Below are positions 42,255 to 52,071 of a DNA stretch of 54,425 nucleotides, piece by piece. Position numbers and translations under genes: made by a program. Under the pieces are notes generated by a model that saw only the letters and a program-made list of their open reading frames with translations, ran no database searches and was not told where the DNA came from. Every line of letters starts with the position of its first letter. Positions within the stretch are counted from its first letter, which is position 1. Source of the stretch: an uncultured Candidatus Melainabacteria bacterium (GTDB taxonomy: Bacteria > Cyanobacteriota > Vampirovibrionia > Gastranaerophilales > Gastranaerophilaceae); the NCBI GenBank assembly GCA_934757245.1, contig CAKVLH010000012.1, positions 1 to 54,425 of the forward strand, read 5' to 3'.

Positions 42255-43856
42255 CTAATCCTCAAATTTAATTCTACCGGTTTGATTAATATCAATTGGT
42301 TTATTCAAATGTTTGATATATTCGCAAGTCAAAACATCTTTATCGTAAGGTAATATTTCGATACATTTGTCGTGTGGTGCTAGAACTGCATAATCTGCTC
42401 CTGCTGACATCATAAATTCATCTGTTGCAACTTTATACATCTTGTCTGCACGTGGGTTGTTGATATCAATAGGTATTTCTTTTCCATTTTTATCTACAAA
42501 ATTCATTGCAGTTAGTTCGCCTTTTTTAGGGTTAACAGTATAATTTAGTCCTGAAACTGCAATCAATCCCGGTTTGTTACCATGGCTAGTATAAGTAGTT
42601 TTCACAGTCGCTTTAAACATATCAACAAGAGTCTTTTCAGAAACTTCTGCCAATGACATTCTGTCAAAGAAAGGTGCAATATCTTTGATATCACGAGAGT
42701 CGATTTCGCCTTCGTGGAAGAAATTTCTAATACCGCTATTGTTCCAAACTCCAATATCAGCACCCATTTCTGCTCTCATAGCGTCGCAAACAAAGTTTGC
42801 ATGCGGATTTTCTTCAATAAGTGTTGTTGGAGGTGGTGGAGCTTTACGGATATAACCAACTTTTTCCGGTGTTCCTAATATTTCATCAAAAATGTATTGG
42901 TTAATCATGTTCTTGTGGAATAATCTTGTTTCACCCAAATTGTTTTGCGCTTTTGTAATTACTCCGTCTTTATCAAATGTCAGATTGAGTTTTCCAAAAT
43001 AAGCACCATCGCGCCCTGCTTCTGTCAAAACCACAGGTTCACCGTTTTCGTTATAGAAAAGGTTTTCGCCTTCTTTAATGTCTTTAACTAGTTCGTGAGT
43101 GTGTCCACCAATAATAACATCAATGTCTTTCGTGTTTTGGGCTACAATTTGGTCTTTTTGGTGTCCTAAGTGAGAAAGCAAGCAGATTTTGTTTATGCCT
43201 TGTTCTTTAAGATTGTTAACCTCTTCTTGTATATCTTCTATTGTATCTTCTAACGCATCAATTGAACAGTCTTTGTGGTAATCAGGGTGTGTAAGTCTAT
43301 CAAACATATCAATTGGTGATGCGCCTACTAAGCCGATTTTTTCGCCATTAACTTCAACAATCTTAGAATTTTTTATGGCATCAGTAAATTGTGCTCTACC
43401 ATATTCTTTAATTTCATCCTCATCTTCATCTTCAATTCGTTCTTGTTTTACATTTACAGCTAAAATATCTCCTTTAAAGTCATCTTTAGAATCAATAAGA
43501 TCAGCTTGAGTAGTATCCATTTCATGATTTCCTAAAGCGGTTGCAGATATATTAGCCAAATTTAAGAACTTCATTGTTGCTCTATGAACGGCTTTATTTT
43601 TTTCATCTCCAATATCATTATCACCGGCAGAAAGTTTCAAATCGCCCTTCAAGCCGGATAGAATTCTCATCATATTGTTTGTTTGTCCATGCTCGTCATT
43701 CACATAACCGATAGACATCTCAAATGTGTCTTTTTGCGGAGTTTTTTCAAGCTTAGAATCCGCCGGATTTGTTACATTTTGCTTGTTATCATTCTTTCTA
43801 AAGCTTATTTTGGGAATATTGATATTTGTTGTTGATATTTTTATATTCATCTTCAC
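42255..43856 (-). CDS. 5'-nucleotidase/metallophosphatase family protein (UshA-like), no signal peptide
   Basis: 533 residues. The two-metal phosphoesterase motifs are complete: NDEHGQ near residue 54, SAGDNDIGD near 77, ALGNHEMD near 107, LSHLGHQKD near 220 and GGHTHE near 243. The C-terminal nucleotidase domain starts near residue 345 (NPHANFVCDAMRAEMGAD) with NNSGIR. Members hydrolyse nucleotides, UDP-sugars or cyclic nucleotides, usually in the periplasm, but here the N-terminus is MKMNIKISTTNINIPKISFR, with no signal peptide or lipobox. It may be cytoplasmic or exported by an unusual route. The short ISFRKN motif resembles motifs in the membrane protein at 10346-12232. An acidic insertion (EDEDEDE) lies near residue 143. 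Confidence 0.87.
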   Translation of the reverse strand: MKMNIKISTTNINIPKISFRKNDNKQNVTNPADSKLEKTPQKDTFEMSIGYVNDEHGQTNNMMRILSGLKGDLKLSAGDNDIGDEKNKAVHRATMKFLNLANISATALGNHEMDTTQADLIDSKDDFKGDILAVNVKQERIEDEDEDEIKEYGRAQFTDAIKNSKIVEVNGEKIGLVGASPIDMFDRLTHPDYHKDCSIDALEDTIEDIQEEVNNLKEQGINKICLLSHLGHQKDQIVAQNTKDIDVIIGGHTHELVKDIKEGENLFYNENGEPVVLTEAGRDGAYFGKLNLTFDKDGVITKAQNNLGETRLFHKNMINQYIFDEILGTPEKVGYIRKAPPPPTTLIEENPHANFVCDAMRAEMGADIGVWNNSGIRNFFHEGEIDSRDIKDIAPFFDRMSLAEVSEKTLVDMFKATVKTTYTSHGNKPGLIAVSGLNYTVNPKKGELTAMNFVDKNGKEIPIDINNPRADKMYKVATDEFMMSAGADYAVLAPHDKCIEILPYDKDVLTCEYIKHLNKPIDINQTGRIKFED

Positions 43857-44065
43857 CTACTTCTTCTACTATACTAAGTATCATAAAAAAAATATTTGCT
43901 AGTAATATAAAAAAAGTTACAATTATTTACTAAAAATTTTTCTAGAATCCTCTATTGATAGCTTTTTTAGCTTTATTAAGTTTTGTAACAAAATAATTCA
44001 AAGCTGAAATCAGACTTTTTTTAAATACTTTATATATATGTAAGATTTAAAAAAGGTATAAGAAG

Positions 44066-44497
44066 ATGGCAAATACAGCAGCATTATTAGGAAACTTATT
44101 AAATACAAACGCAGATATTAACTATTATACTCAACAATCCATTTTCTGGAATGCTAAGTATGAAGCTAACCAAGCAAAACTTGAAAAACAAGTTAAGTAT
44201 GAAGAAAAATGGGAAAGTGCTTTTGATTCTGCTATTGACTATACCAGAGATTTAAAAGCTGGCAAAATTACTGTTAAAGCAGGCAACACTAATGAAATAA
44301 TTGCAGGTCAATATGCAGATGCTAAAGTTAGCCAATATAATGAAGAATTATCAGAAGAACTTGCTGATTTAGATATTGAATACGATACAATGAAAACAAT
44401 GTACGATACAATGTTGGAATCATTGAGAGCTCAAAAAGACAGCGAAAAACAAGCAACTTCTACATCAGCTCAAGATACAGGTTTATTACAATCTTAA
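44066..44497 (+). CDS. Unknown helical protein of 143 residues
   Basis: 143 residues, mostly charged and Gln-rich helix with likely coiled coil (YTQQSIFWNAKYEANQAKLE, later YNEELSEELADLDIEYDTMK). There is no signal peptide or membrane segment. The Ser/Thr/Gln tail looks flexible. An AGAAG site directly precedes the ATG. It is divergent from the nucleotidase gene and converges with folD. Not recognised; the helix and length are reminiscent of small cap/chaperone or secretion-related proteins, but nothing proves that. Confidence 0.7.
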   Translation: MANTAALLGNLLNTNADINYYTQQSIFWNAKYEANQAKLEKQVKYEEKWESAFDSAIDYTRDLKAGKITVKAGNTNEIIAGQYADAKVSQYNEELSEELADLDIEYDTMKTMYDTMLESLRAQKDSEKQATSTSAQDTGLLQS

Positions 44498-44504
44498 TCA
44501 TAAT

Positions 44505-44522
44505 GCGAGGGCTTCGCCCTCC
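44505..44522. terminator. Weak hairpin between convergent genes
   Basis: GAGGGC, loop TTC, GCCCTC, followed by CTT rather than a T-run. It may stop transcription from both sides between the 143-residue gene and folD. Confidence 0.4.
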
Positions 44523-44526
44523 TTGA

Positions 44527-45348
44527 TTAATAGATTTTTGAAGCATTGTACATTAAAGACGCAATGGTCATTGGACCAACTCCCCCCGGAACAGGCGAAA
44601 TATAGCCACAAGTCGGTGATACATAATCAAAATCAATATCGCCGGTCAGTTTGCCGTTGGCATCTCTAAAGATTCCAACGTCAACTAAACAAGAATTATT
44701 TTTAACCATCTTACATCTTACAATCTTTTTACCCACCGCAGATATAACAATATCGGCGGTTTTTATTTTGTCTTCAATATTCGGAGTATAAGAATGACAC
44801 ATAGTAACAGTCGCATTACGTTTCAAAAGTAATTGCGCCATTGGTCGGCCTACAATATTTGACCGTCCGATTACAACCGCATCTTTTCCTTCAATCGGAA
44901 TCTTGTATTCATCAAGAAGCATCATAATTCCTTGCGGAGTTGCAGGATAAAAATAAGGTTCTAAGCCGATAACAAGCTTTCCGACATTTTCCGGAGTAAA
45001 TCCGTCAACATCTTTCTTTGGCGAAATAGCCAAGATAACCTTATTTTTGTCAATATGTTTAGGAAGCGGTAACTGTACCAAAATTCCCGTAACATCGTCA
45101 TCGTTATTTAATTTCTCAATAGTAACAAGCAATTCTTCTTCAGAAGTCTCTGCGTTCATTTCTATAACGGTAGATTTAATCCCGACTTTTTCAGCAGCTT
45201 TCTTTTTATTATTAACATAAATTTTGCTTGCAGGATTGTCGCCAACCAAAATTACAACAAGATGAGGCTGACGTGAAAGAGTTGCAACTTTTTCACGCAC
45301 TTGTTCCAAAATTTTTAATGATAAGGCTTTACCGTCTAAAATTATCAT
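44527..45348 (-). CDS. folD: Methylenetetrahydrofolate dehydrogenase/cyclohydrolase
   Basis: 273 residues, full length. Catalytic Lys lies in YVNNKKKAAEKVG near residue 50. The NADP-binding Rossmann block is VVIGRSNIVGRPMAQLLLKR near residue 160, and the C-terminal signature PVPGGVGPMTIASLM is complete. The enzyme interconverts methylene-, methenyl- and formyl-tetrahydrofolate in the cytoplasm. Its ATG overlaps the stop of the upstream CooC-like gene (ATGA), so the two are translationally coupled. Confidence 0.96.
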   Translation of the reverse strand: MIILDGKALSLKILEQVREKVATLSRQPHLVVILVGDNPASKIYVNNKKKAAEKVGIKSTVIEMNAETSEEELLVTIEKLNNDDDVTGILVQLPLPKHIDKNKVILAISPKKDVDGFTPENVGKLVIGLEPYFYPATPQGIMMLLDEYKIPIEGKDAVVIGRSNIVGRPMAQLLLKRNATVTMCHSYTPNIEDKIKTADIVISAVGKKIVRCKMVKNNSCLVDVGIFRDANGKLTGDIDFDYVSPTCGYISPVPGGVGPMTIASLMYNASKIY

Positions 45349-46097
45349 CTGTTCTCCTGTGGTAAATTTAGTCTGAAATAAAATTGGTTCAAAGCGTCTG
45401 AAACAACCTCTGATTTTCTATCAATAGCACCACTTGCCAATTTCTCATCAAATGGAATACTGCCCAAGACTTCTACATCCGCAAGTTTTAATTGCTCTGA
45501 AATTGCATTCAAATCTTCGTTTTTAACTTTATTTATAACAACTCCCATTTGACCGCCTGCTGCGTATTTTGCAGAAAATTCGCTAATTCTTGCTGCTAAA
45601 TGAATCGAATCAATTGTAGGATTAGCAACTACAAGAGTTAAATCAATATCAGTATCAACAAGTTGATTAAGATATTTTAAATCGAATTCGCAATCAAAAA
45701 GTACAAAGTCGTAGCGCTCAATTAACCTTTGACAAGCGTCATTAATTTGACCTGTAATCGGGCATCTGCAATCTTTTGCTCCGACAAACCAAGAAACAAT
45801 AATATCAACGTTGTCGTTTAGATTAACTATAATATCTTCCATTGCCCACTCAACATATTCGTGTTTAGACATGCCTTCCGGAATTCCGGTTTTGTATTCG
45901 TGTTTTCCACTTCTGATACCATAAATTGTATTTCTGATATCTAAGCCGAAAGAATGTCCCAATTCTCCGGTCAAATCGTTATCAAATAATAAAATTGATT
46001 TTTCCGGAAAATTCTTTTGTAATAATTCCAAAAACGCCTTAGTTAATGTTGTTTTTCCGCTTCCGCTTTTACCTGTGATTGCTATCTTAATAGTCAT
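45345..46097 (-). CDS. CooC/MinD-like P-loop ATPase
   Basis: 250 residues from the ATG at 46097, chosen over an upstream in-frame start because AGAGGT lies 5 nt before it and the P-loop homology starts there (TIKIAITGKSGSGKTTLTKA). The deviant Walker A (GKSGSGKTTL), the LLFDNDL segment and VVINKVKNEDL near residue 190 place it in the SIMIBI/MinD class. The CRCPITG motif near residue 108 resembles the metal-binding CxC of CooC, the nickel-insertion ATPase of CO dehydrogenase. No CO dehydrogenase gene is in the window. It is co-translated with folD, hinting at one-carbon metabolism; the exact client is unknown. Confidence 0.8.
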   Translation of the reverse strand: MTIKIAITGKSGSGKTTLTKAFLELLQKNFPEKSILLFDNDLTGELGHSFGLDIRNTIYGIRSGKHEYKTGIPEGMSKHEYVEWAMEDIIVNLNDNVDIIVSWFVGAKDCRCPITGQINDACQRLIERYDFVLFDCEFDLKYLNQLVDTDIDLTLVVANPTIDSIHLAARISEFSAKYAAGGQMGVVINKVKNEDLNAISEQLKLADVEVLGSIPFDEKLASGAIDRKSEVVSDALNQFYFRLNLPQENR

Positions 46098-46185
46098 AAT
46101 ACCTCTTTTATACATTCTAGCATGAACATACACTACTGTTTGATAAAAATTCAAGTTAATAATATATGCTAATTTGTATTTATAC

Positions 46186-46300
46186 AATGGATTGCTTCGT
46201 CGTGAATTATAATAGTAGCTCCTCTCAATGACTTGGCGTTAGACTTTCAAACGTGCCGTCATTGCAAAGCTCGTTAGAGCTGTGGCAATCCAGCTTTTCA
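46186..46300. repeat. Remnant of an ATTGCGAGG/GAAGCAATCC-type intergenic repeat
   Basis: GGATTGCTTCGTCG near 46188 and GTCATTGCAAAGCTCGTTAG then GGCAATCCAG near 46257-46293 are degenerate forms of a widespread bacterial intergenic repeat. A related piece lies at 42229-42240. Confidence 0.5.
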
Positions 46301-46389
46301 GAAACTTTTATTTTTTGTCTTAACATTATTTGAAATTATTGCGAAAGTTATTATAAAATTCTAACATTACAACTTGCTTGACTAATCTG

Positions 46390-46432
46390 TAAATAAAAGA
46401 GACGTGTTAAAGTAAAACTTTAACACGTCTCT
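46390..46432 (-). terminator. Terminator of the rpoBC1C2 operon
   Basis: A perfect 16-bp stem (AGAGACGTGTTAAAGT with its complement, 3-nt loop) followed on the minus strand by TTTTATTT, 23 bp after the rpoC2 stop. Confidence 0.9.
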
Positions 46433-46454
46433 ATATTTATTCAAATTCTAAAAA

Positions 46455-49400
46455 TTATTCATTATCAGAATTTTTGTTATCGCCAACAAGTAAATCTGGT
46501 GCACCGAACATACCTTCAATTTCTTCCAAAATTGCAGATGGTTTGCGTGCTTGATTTCTTTGCGCTGCACGTTTTTGAGCTTCTTTATCTCTTTCTTCGT
46601 TAGCACAAGACAAGTGATAGAAACCTGTACCTGCCGGTATCAAACGACCAATAATAACGTTTTCTTTCAAACCTCTTAACAAGTCTTTCTTACCGTCTAC
46701 CGCAGCTTCTGTTAAGATTCTTGTTGTTTCTTGGAATGAAGCAGCTGAAATAAATGATTCGGTGTTCAATGAAGCTTTTGTGATACCTAACAACATGTAT
46801 TCGCAAGTTGCTTCTTGACCGTCATGTTCTTTAACTGCTTTGTTTTCATTTTCAAAAGTTTGAACTTCAACCAACTCACCAGGAAGCAAGTTAGTATCAC
46901 CAGAATCAACAACTTTAACTTTCTTAGTCATTTGACGAACGATAATTTCAATGTGTTTATCCGCGATTTCTACACCTTGTGAACGGTATACACGTTGAAC
47001 TTCGTCTACCAAATATTGTTGTGCTTCTTCAGGACCGCAAAGTCTGATTACGTCATGCGGATTCAAAGGACCACTTGTTAAAGGTTGACCTTTCTTAATC
47101 TTTTGACCGTTTTGAACAACGATACTTGCATCAATTGCAAACTTGATTTCAGATTTTGAACCGCCTTCAGTTTCCAAGAATAACCTAGGAACATCGTCTT
47201 CGATTTCGATTCTTGCAACACCATCAGCTTCTGCTAAAATAGCACAATCTTTTGGTTTTCTAGCTTCAAGCAATTCTTCTACTCTTGGAAGACCTTGAAC
47301 GATATCGCCTGTTTTTTCTCTTTCGAATACCAATGTAGCAAGCATATCACCACGTAGTACCAAAGAACCTTCTTCAACCTGTAACATAGTACCTGGGCTG
47401 ATTAAGTAAGGACGACCGTTTCTGATTGTAACTGATTTTGCTGTAACATCAACAATCTTACCTGAAACAGGCGCTAATTCACCGGATTCAGCTACAACTG
47501 AATCTAATTTGATGAAATCACCTTTCTTAACTGAAGGTTTTGACTTAGTCTCAACAGTTGTTTCAAAGTTAGCGCAGTTCAAAAGTAATCTTCTAGATTC
47601 TGCAACATCACCTTTAATTGAAGCAACACCGTCATTCAAAGCAAGAACTTCTGTTTTAGCAATTGGAGTCTTTGCATCAATAACTTCGCCGTTTGCAACT
47701 AACAATTCAGTTTGAAGAGAATTATTAAGCTTAGAATTTCCTTCCAATTCACGACGTACGATTAATGTTTCAAGAACAACAATCTTCAATTCACCGTTTT
47801 CATCAAGTTCTACCATACCTTTTAAGTGTGATAAGTAGCCTTGCATTTGAAGAACTAAGCTTGTTCTTGTTAATGTAGCACCGTCAAGGTTTCTAACTCT
47901 AGCACCATCTTTGTATTGCAATTGAGTAACAGGAACAATATTGATTGATTCATCAGTTGTGTTGAATTCAATAGAAACTTCCTTAGGTTCAATATACATT
48001 GGTTGAACAGGTCTAACCAAGATTTGAACAGGTTTATCTTCTAATGATTCTTCTTCAAGAGCAGATGTATCAATATCTTCATCCAAATCATCAATGTCTA
48101 AATCATCAAAATCCATTTCCATCAAAGTTACGATAGAAGTTTCTTTTGCCTTGATACCTTTAGCAATAACAGTACCTTCTTCAACAACAGAACCTTCTTC
48201 AACTTTCAATTCAGAAATGTTTGGAAGTGTGTGAACTTCACCAGGTCTGATTGTAACTTCGTGAACAACATCGTTAAATTCTTTGAATTCTACAATACCA
48301 TCGATATGGCAGTAAACATCTTTAACAACTTCTGTACCGGCAGTTACGAATGTACCATTGTCAACCATCTTCAATGAAGAATCTTTGTTAACTTGGTGAA
48401 CTTCTTCAGGAACGAATACAATATGACCAGGATTTGTAACGATTTGGTTATCATCAACTTCAATATCAACATATTTGATTTCACCAGAAGATGAAACTGA
48501 GCATTCGTCATCAACAAGTTCGGCAATAATCATACCGTTTTCAACTGTTGTATCAACAGGAGCTTTAACGATATATTTTTCACCAGTCTTGTCAACTGTC
48601 CATAATTGTTCTTTCTTAGTTTGTTCGAATTTAGCATTTGCTGGGTTCAAAGAAGCAATTACGATTGTAATTTCTTTACCTTGAACAATCTTATTAATTT
48701 TATTTTTACCGGATTTAACTTCTTCAACAACTAAATCTTCTGCGTAACGAACTTCGCCACCGTGTTCTGAAATCATCAAAGTTTCAGCTAATTTATCACC
48801 GGCTTTAACTTTTTGTTCATCAGAAACAAGAACTTTTGAGCCACCAGGTAAGTTATAAACATCACCACCGATAATCCAAACGATACCATTTTTGTTAGCA
48901 GTTCTTGAAATGTTACCTTGTCTGTCTTTCTTTTCATCTGCTACAAAGTCTTCAAACAAGATTTGACCTGACATATCAGCGTTAATATCTTTTGTAGCTT
49001 TTTCTGTCAAACGACCGCCGTCATTAGCAGTTGGTTTGTATTCAGCAAGTTTGAAGTCTTTTTCAATCTTCATACCATCAGCAAAGAATACTGTTGCTCC
49101 TGCTGGAATATGGTAAGAAGTTGACTTTTTAGCACCCTTAACTTCGATATCAGCTTCATAAATAGAAACTCTAACAACATCACCATGTCTAGTTCTAAGT
49201 TCTCTTGTTTTAAGCTTAGATTCAACCGTACCGGCTTCAGTTGCGTGAATTTCCTTAGTAGCTTCTTTAACGCCAACCGCACCACCTGTGTGGAATGTTC
49301 TCATTGTAAGCTGTGTACCAGGTTCACCGATTGATTGAGCTGCAATAATACCGATTGCTTCACCAACATCAACTAATTTTTGAGTTGTCATTGCCCAACC

Positions 49401-50321
49401 ATAACATTTTTGGCAAACGCCGTATTCAAGACCGCAAGTTAAACCTGAACGAACTTTAAGTTCTTGCAAGTTCAAGTGAGCGATTTTCTTGATGTCTTTT
49501 CTATCCATTGTAGTATTTTTTGCTACAAGAAGAGTTGTACCGTCTTCATCAAAGATATCTTGAGCAACTGTTCTGCCCAACAATCTGTCGATTAGAGGAA
49601 CAATAATATTGTCGCCGTCGGTAATAGGCTTCATGTTAATGCTCTTGTCAGTACCGCAATCAGTATCTCTAATGATAACGTCTTGAGCAACGTCAACCAA
49701 ACGTCTTGTCAAATAACCAGAGTCGGCTGTTTTCAACGCTGTATCTACCAAACCTTTACGAGCACCGTATGAAGAAATAATGTATTCAGTACAAGAAAGA
49801 CCTTCTTTAAAGTTTGAAGTAATTGGCAAGTCGATGATTTGACCTTGTGCGTCTGCCATCAAACCTCTCATACCAACCAACTGAGAAACCTGTGATAAGT
49901 TACCTCTCGCACCTGAGAATGCCATCATATATACCGGGTTTAATTTATCAAAGTTTTCAACTACTTGCTCTGTCAACTTAGCTGTTGTTTCAGACCAAGT
50001 ATCAATAACCTTAGTGTATCTTTCAACTTCAGTAATTTCACCTTTTAAGTATCTGTTTGTTGACTTTTCGATTTCTGCTTCAGCTTCCTTTAATAATTCT
50101 TTCTTAGAATCCGGAACTGACAAGTCAGCGATTGAAATTGTAACACCAGATTTTGTAGCGTATTTATAACCTAAATTCTTAAGTGTATTAGCCAATTCAG
50201 CAGTTTTAGCTCCGCCGTATTCTAGATACATTTGAGAAAGAAGCTTTTTCAATCCGCCTTTATCCATTTGTTTATTAATAAACGCTGGAGTTTGTTTTGC
50301 ATGTGCGTATGTATTTTCCAT
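46455..50321 (-). CDS. rpoC2: RNA polymerase beta' subunit, C-terminal part (cyanobacterial-type split)
   Basis: 1288 residues. The start (HAKQTPAFINKQMDKGGLKK) is the normal opening of the split beta' C-terminal subunit. Trigger-loop and bridge-helix regions are near residues 125-225 (MMAFSGARGNLSQVSQLVGM, RGLMADAQG). A zinc-ribbon with four Cys lies at residues 219-304 (DTDCGTD, LTCGLEYGVCQKCYG). Residues 345-980 hold a long insertion of repeated beta-barrel units equivalent to the SI3 insertion of cyanobacteria, and the conserved C-terminus ends at residue 1250 (FISAASFQETTRILTEAAVD). Within the insertion is an acidic stretch around residues 735-755. Start codon ATG, 27 bp after rpoC1. Confidence 0.97.
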   Translation of the reverse strand: MENTYAHAKQTPAFINKQMDKGGLKKLLSQMYLEYGGAKTAELANTLKNLGYKYATKSGVTISIADLSVPDSKKELLKEAEAEIEKSTNRYLKGEITEVERYTKVIDTWSETTAKLTEQVVENFDKLNPVYMMAFSGARGNLSQVSQLVGMRGLMADAQGQIIDLPITSNFKEGLSCTEYIISSYGARKGLVDTALKTADSGYLTRRLVDVAQDVIIRDTDCGTDKSINMKPITDGDNIIVPLIDRLLGRTVAQDIFDEDGTTLLVAKNTTMDRKDIKKIAHLNLQELKVRSGLTCGLEYGVCQKCYGWAMTTQKLVDVGEAIGIIAAQSIGEPGTQLTMRTFHTGGAVGVKEATKEIHATEAGTVESKLKTRELRTRHGDVVRVSIYEADIEVKGAKKSTSYHIPAGATVFFADGMKIEKDFKLAEYKPTANDGGRLTEKATKDINADMSGQILFEDFVADEKKDRQGNISRTANKNGIVWIIGGDVYNLPGGSKVLVSDEQKVKAGDKLAETLMISEHGGEVRYAEDLVVEEVKSGKNKINKIVQGKEITIVIASLNPANAKFEQTKKEQLWTVDKTGEKYIVKAPVDTTVENGMIIAELVDDECSVSSSGEIKYVDIEVDDNQIVTNPGHIVFVPEEVHQVNKDSSLKMVDNGTFVTAGTEVVKDVYCHIDGIVEFKEFNDVVHEVTIRPGEVHTLPNISELKVEEGSVVEEGTVIAKGIKAKETSIVTLMEMDFDDLDIDDLDEDIDTSALEEESLEDKPVQILVRPVQPMYIEPKEVSIEFNTTDESINIVPVTQLQYKDGARVRNLDGATLTRTSLVLQMQGYLSHLKGMVELDENGELKIVVLETLIVRRELEGNSKLNNSLQTELLVANGEVIDAKTPIAKTEVLALNDGVASIKGDVAESRRLLLNCANFETTVETKSKPSVKKGDFIKLDSVVAESGELAPVSGKIVDVTAKSVTIRNGRPYLISPGTMLQVEEGSLVLRGDMLATLVFEREKTGDIVQGLPRVEELLEARKPKDCAILAEADGVARIEIEDDVPRLFLETEGGSKSEIKFAIDASIVVQNGQKIKKGQPLTSGPLNPHDVIRLCGPEEAQQYLVDEVQRVYRSQGVEIADKHIEIIVRQMTKKVKVVDSGDTNLLPGELVEVQTFENENKAVKEHDGQEATCEYMLLGITKASLNTESFISAASFQETTRILTEAAVDGKKDLLRGLKENVIIGRLIPAGTGFYHLSCANEERDKEAQKRAAQRNQARKPSAILEEIEGMFGAPDLLVGDNKNSDNE

Positions 50322-50348
50322 CTTTTATTTTTCCCTTTTAATCTTTAA

Positions 50349-52058
50349 CTACACTAAAGCTGATCTAACTGCTTCGTTGAATATAATTCTACCAACAGTT
50401 GTTTCAATTCTCTTACCTTTTTCATCACGAACGACAATCTTGTCATGAAGTGTAATTACCTTAGCTTCTAATGCTGAAATAGCGTCTTGGAAGCTATAGA
50501 AGTAACCTTGTACATCTTGTTCAGGATTTTTCATAATAGTTAAGTAGTACATACCTAATACCATATCCTGAGAAGGTGTGATGATTGGCTTACCGTTTGC
50601 AGGAGCCAAGATATTGTTTGTAGCCAACATAAGCATTCTAGCTTCAGTTTGAGCCTCAATTGATAGAGGAACGTGGACAGCCATTTGGTCTCCGTCGAAG
50701 TCGGCGTTGAATGCCGTACATACCAATGGGTGAAGTTGAATTGCACGACCTTCTACTAATTTAGGTTCAAATGCTTGAATACCCAATCTGTGAAGGGTCG
50801 GTGCTCTGTTCAACATAACAGGGTGTCCATCAATAATTTCTTCTAAGATATCCCAAACTCTAGCGTCTGAGCGTTCAATCATTTTCTTAGCAGATTTAAT
50901 GTTTTGAACAAATCCTCTTTCGATAAGTTTATTAACAACAAACGGTTTGAATAATTCAATTGCCATTTCTTTTGGCAAACCGCATTGGTTAAGTTTTAAT
51001 GTAGGACCAACTACGATAACTGAACGACCAGAGTAGTCAACACGTTTACCTAACAAGTTTTGACGGAAACGACCTTGTTTACCTTCAATGATGTTAGACA
51101 ATGATTTCAACGCTCTGTTGTTTGGACCAACAACAGTTCTACCGCGTCTACCGTTATCAATAAGTGCGTCAACAGCTTCTTGAAGCATACGTTTTTCGTT
51201 TCTTACGATAATTTCAGGAGCACCCATTTCCAACAATCTTTGTAAACGGTTGTTTCTGTTGATTACACGTCTATATAAATCGTTCAAATCAGATGTAGCA
51301 AATCTGCCACCATCCAATTGAACCATTGGTCTTAAATCAGGAGGAGTTACAGGAAGTACATCCATAACCATCCAAGTTGGGTCAGTTTCAGAAGAAATTA
51401 AAGAATCTAACAATCTTAATCTCTTAATCAACTTACCTTTTCTTTGAACAGAAGTTACATGACCTGCTAGTTCAGTTCTAATTTCTTCTGCCAATTCTTT
51501 AACATTAATTTCACCTAAAAGTTTTTTGATAGCTTCTGCACCAATACCAACTTCTAACTTAGATTCTTCGTTTTCCATAATGAAATCTTCGTATTCTTCT
51601 TCAGAAAGAAGTTGAAGTTTTTTGAATGGGCTGTCAGCCGGATCAATAACTACATAGTTATTGAAATAGATAACTTGTTCAAGATCTTTTAATGTCATGT
51701 CTAAAAGTAAACCAAGATAAGATGGAATACCTTTCAAGAACCAAATGTGAGAAACAGGAGCAGCAAGTTTGATGTGTCCCATTCTATGACGTCTTACTTT
51801 AGAGTCAGTAACTTCAACGCCACATCTTTCACAAATGATACCTTTATGACGAACTCTTTTATATTTTCCGCAATAGCATTCCCAGTCCTTTGTTGGCCCG
51901 AAAATTCTTTCGCAGAATAAACCATCTCTTTCAGGTTTAAGGGTTCTATAGTTAATAGTTTCAGGTTTTGTAACCTCGCCATAAGACCACTTCAAAATTC
52001 TTTCAGGTGAAGCGATGCTTATGCGTATATAATCAAAATAATCAATACTTGTAGACAA
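50349..52058 (-). CDS. rpoC1: RNA polymerase beta' subunit, N-terminal part (gamma)
   Basis: 569 residues from a TTG at 52058, chosen because AAGGAG lies 9 nt upstream and homology begins at [12 protein letters not shown]; the longer open frame overlaps rpoB and has no ribosome site. Zinc-binding Cys are at [20 protein letters not shown] near residue 55. The catalytic Mg-binding [12 protein letters not shown] is near residue 455. The protein ends soon after the active-site domain, as expected for the split subunit. It forms the polymerase core with RpoC2 and RpoB. Its start lies within 15 bp of the rpoB end, so the three genes form one operon. Confidence 0.97.
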   Translation of the reverse strand: MSTSIDYFDYIRISIASPERILKWSYGEVTKPETINYRTLKPERDGLFCERIFGPTKDWECYCGKYKRVRHKGIICERCGVEVTDSKVRRHRMGHIKLAAPVSHIWFLKGIPSYLGLLLDMTLKDLEQVIYFNNYVVIDPADSPFKKLQLLSEEEYEDFIMENEESKLEVGIGAEAIKKLLGEINVKELAEEIRTELAGHVTSVQRKGKLIKRLRLLDSLISSETDPTWMVMDVLPVTPPDLRPMVQLDGGRFATSDLNDLYRRVINRNNRLQRLLEMGAPEIIVRNEKRMLQEAVDALIDNGRRGRTVVGPNNRALKSLSNIIEGKQGRFRQNLLGKRVDYSGRSVIVVGPTLKLNQCGLPKEMAIELFKPFVVNKLIERGFVQNIKSAKKMIERSDARVWDILEEIIDGHPVMLNRAPTLHRLGIQAFEPKLVEGRAIQLHPLVCTAFNADFDGDQMAVHVPLSIEAQTEARMLMLATNNILAPANGKPIITPSQDMVLGMYYLTIMKNPEQDVQGYFYSFQDAISALEAKVITLHDKIVVRDEKGKRIETTVGRIIFNEAVRSALV

Positions 52059-52071
52059 TTTTCCTATCTCC

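Noticed and set aside
50322..50348. Possible frameshift splitting a normal rpoC gene
   Set aside because: Both parts have their own starts, the gap is clean and the split point is the known cyanobacterial one.
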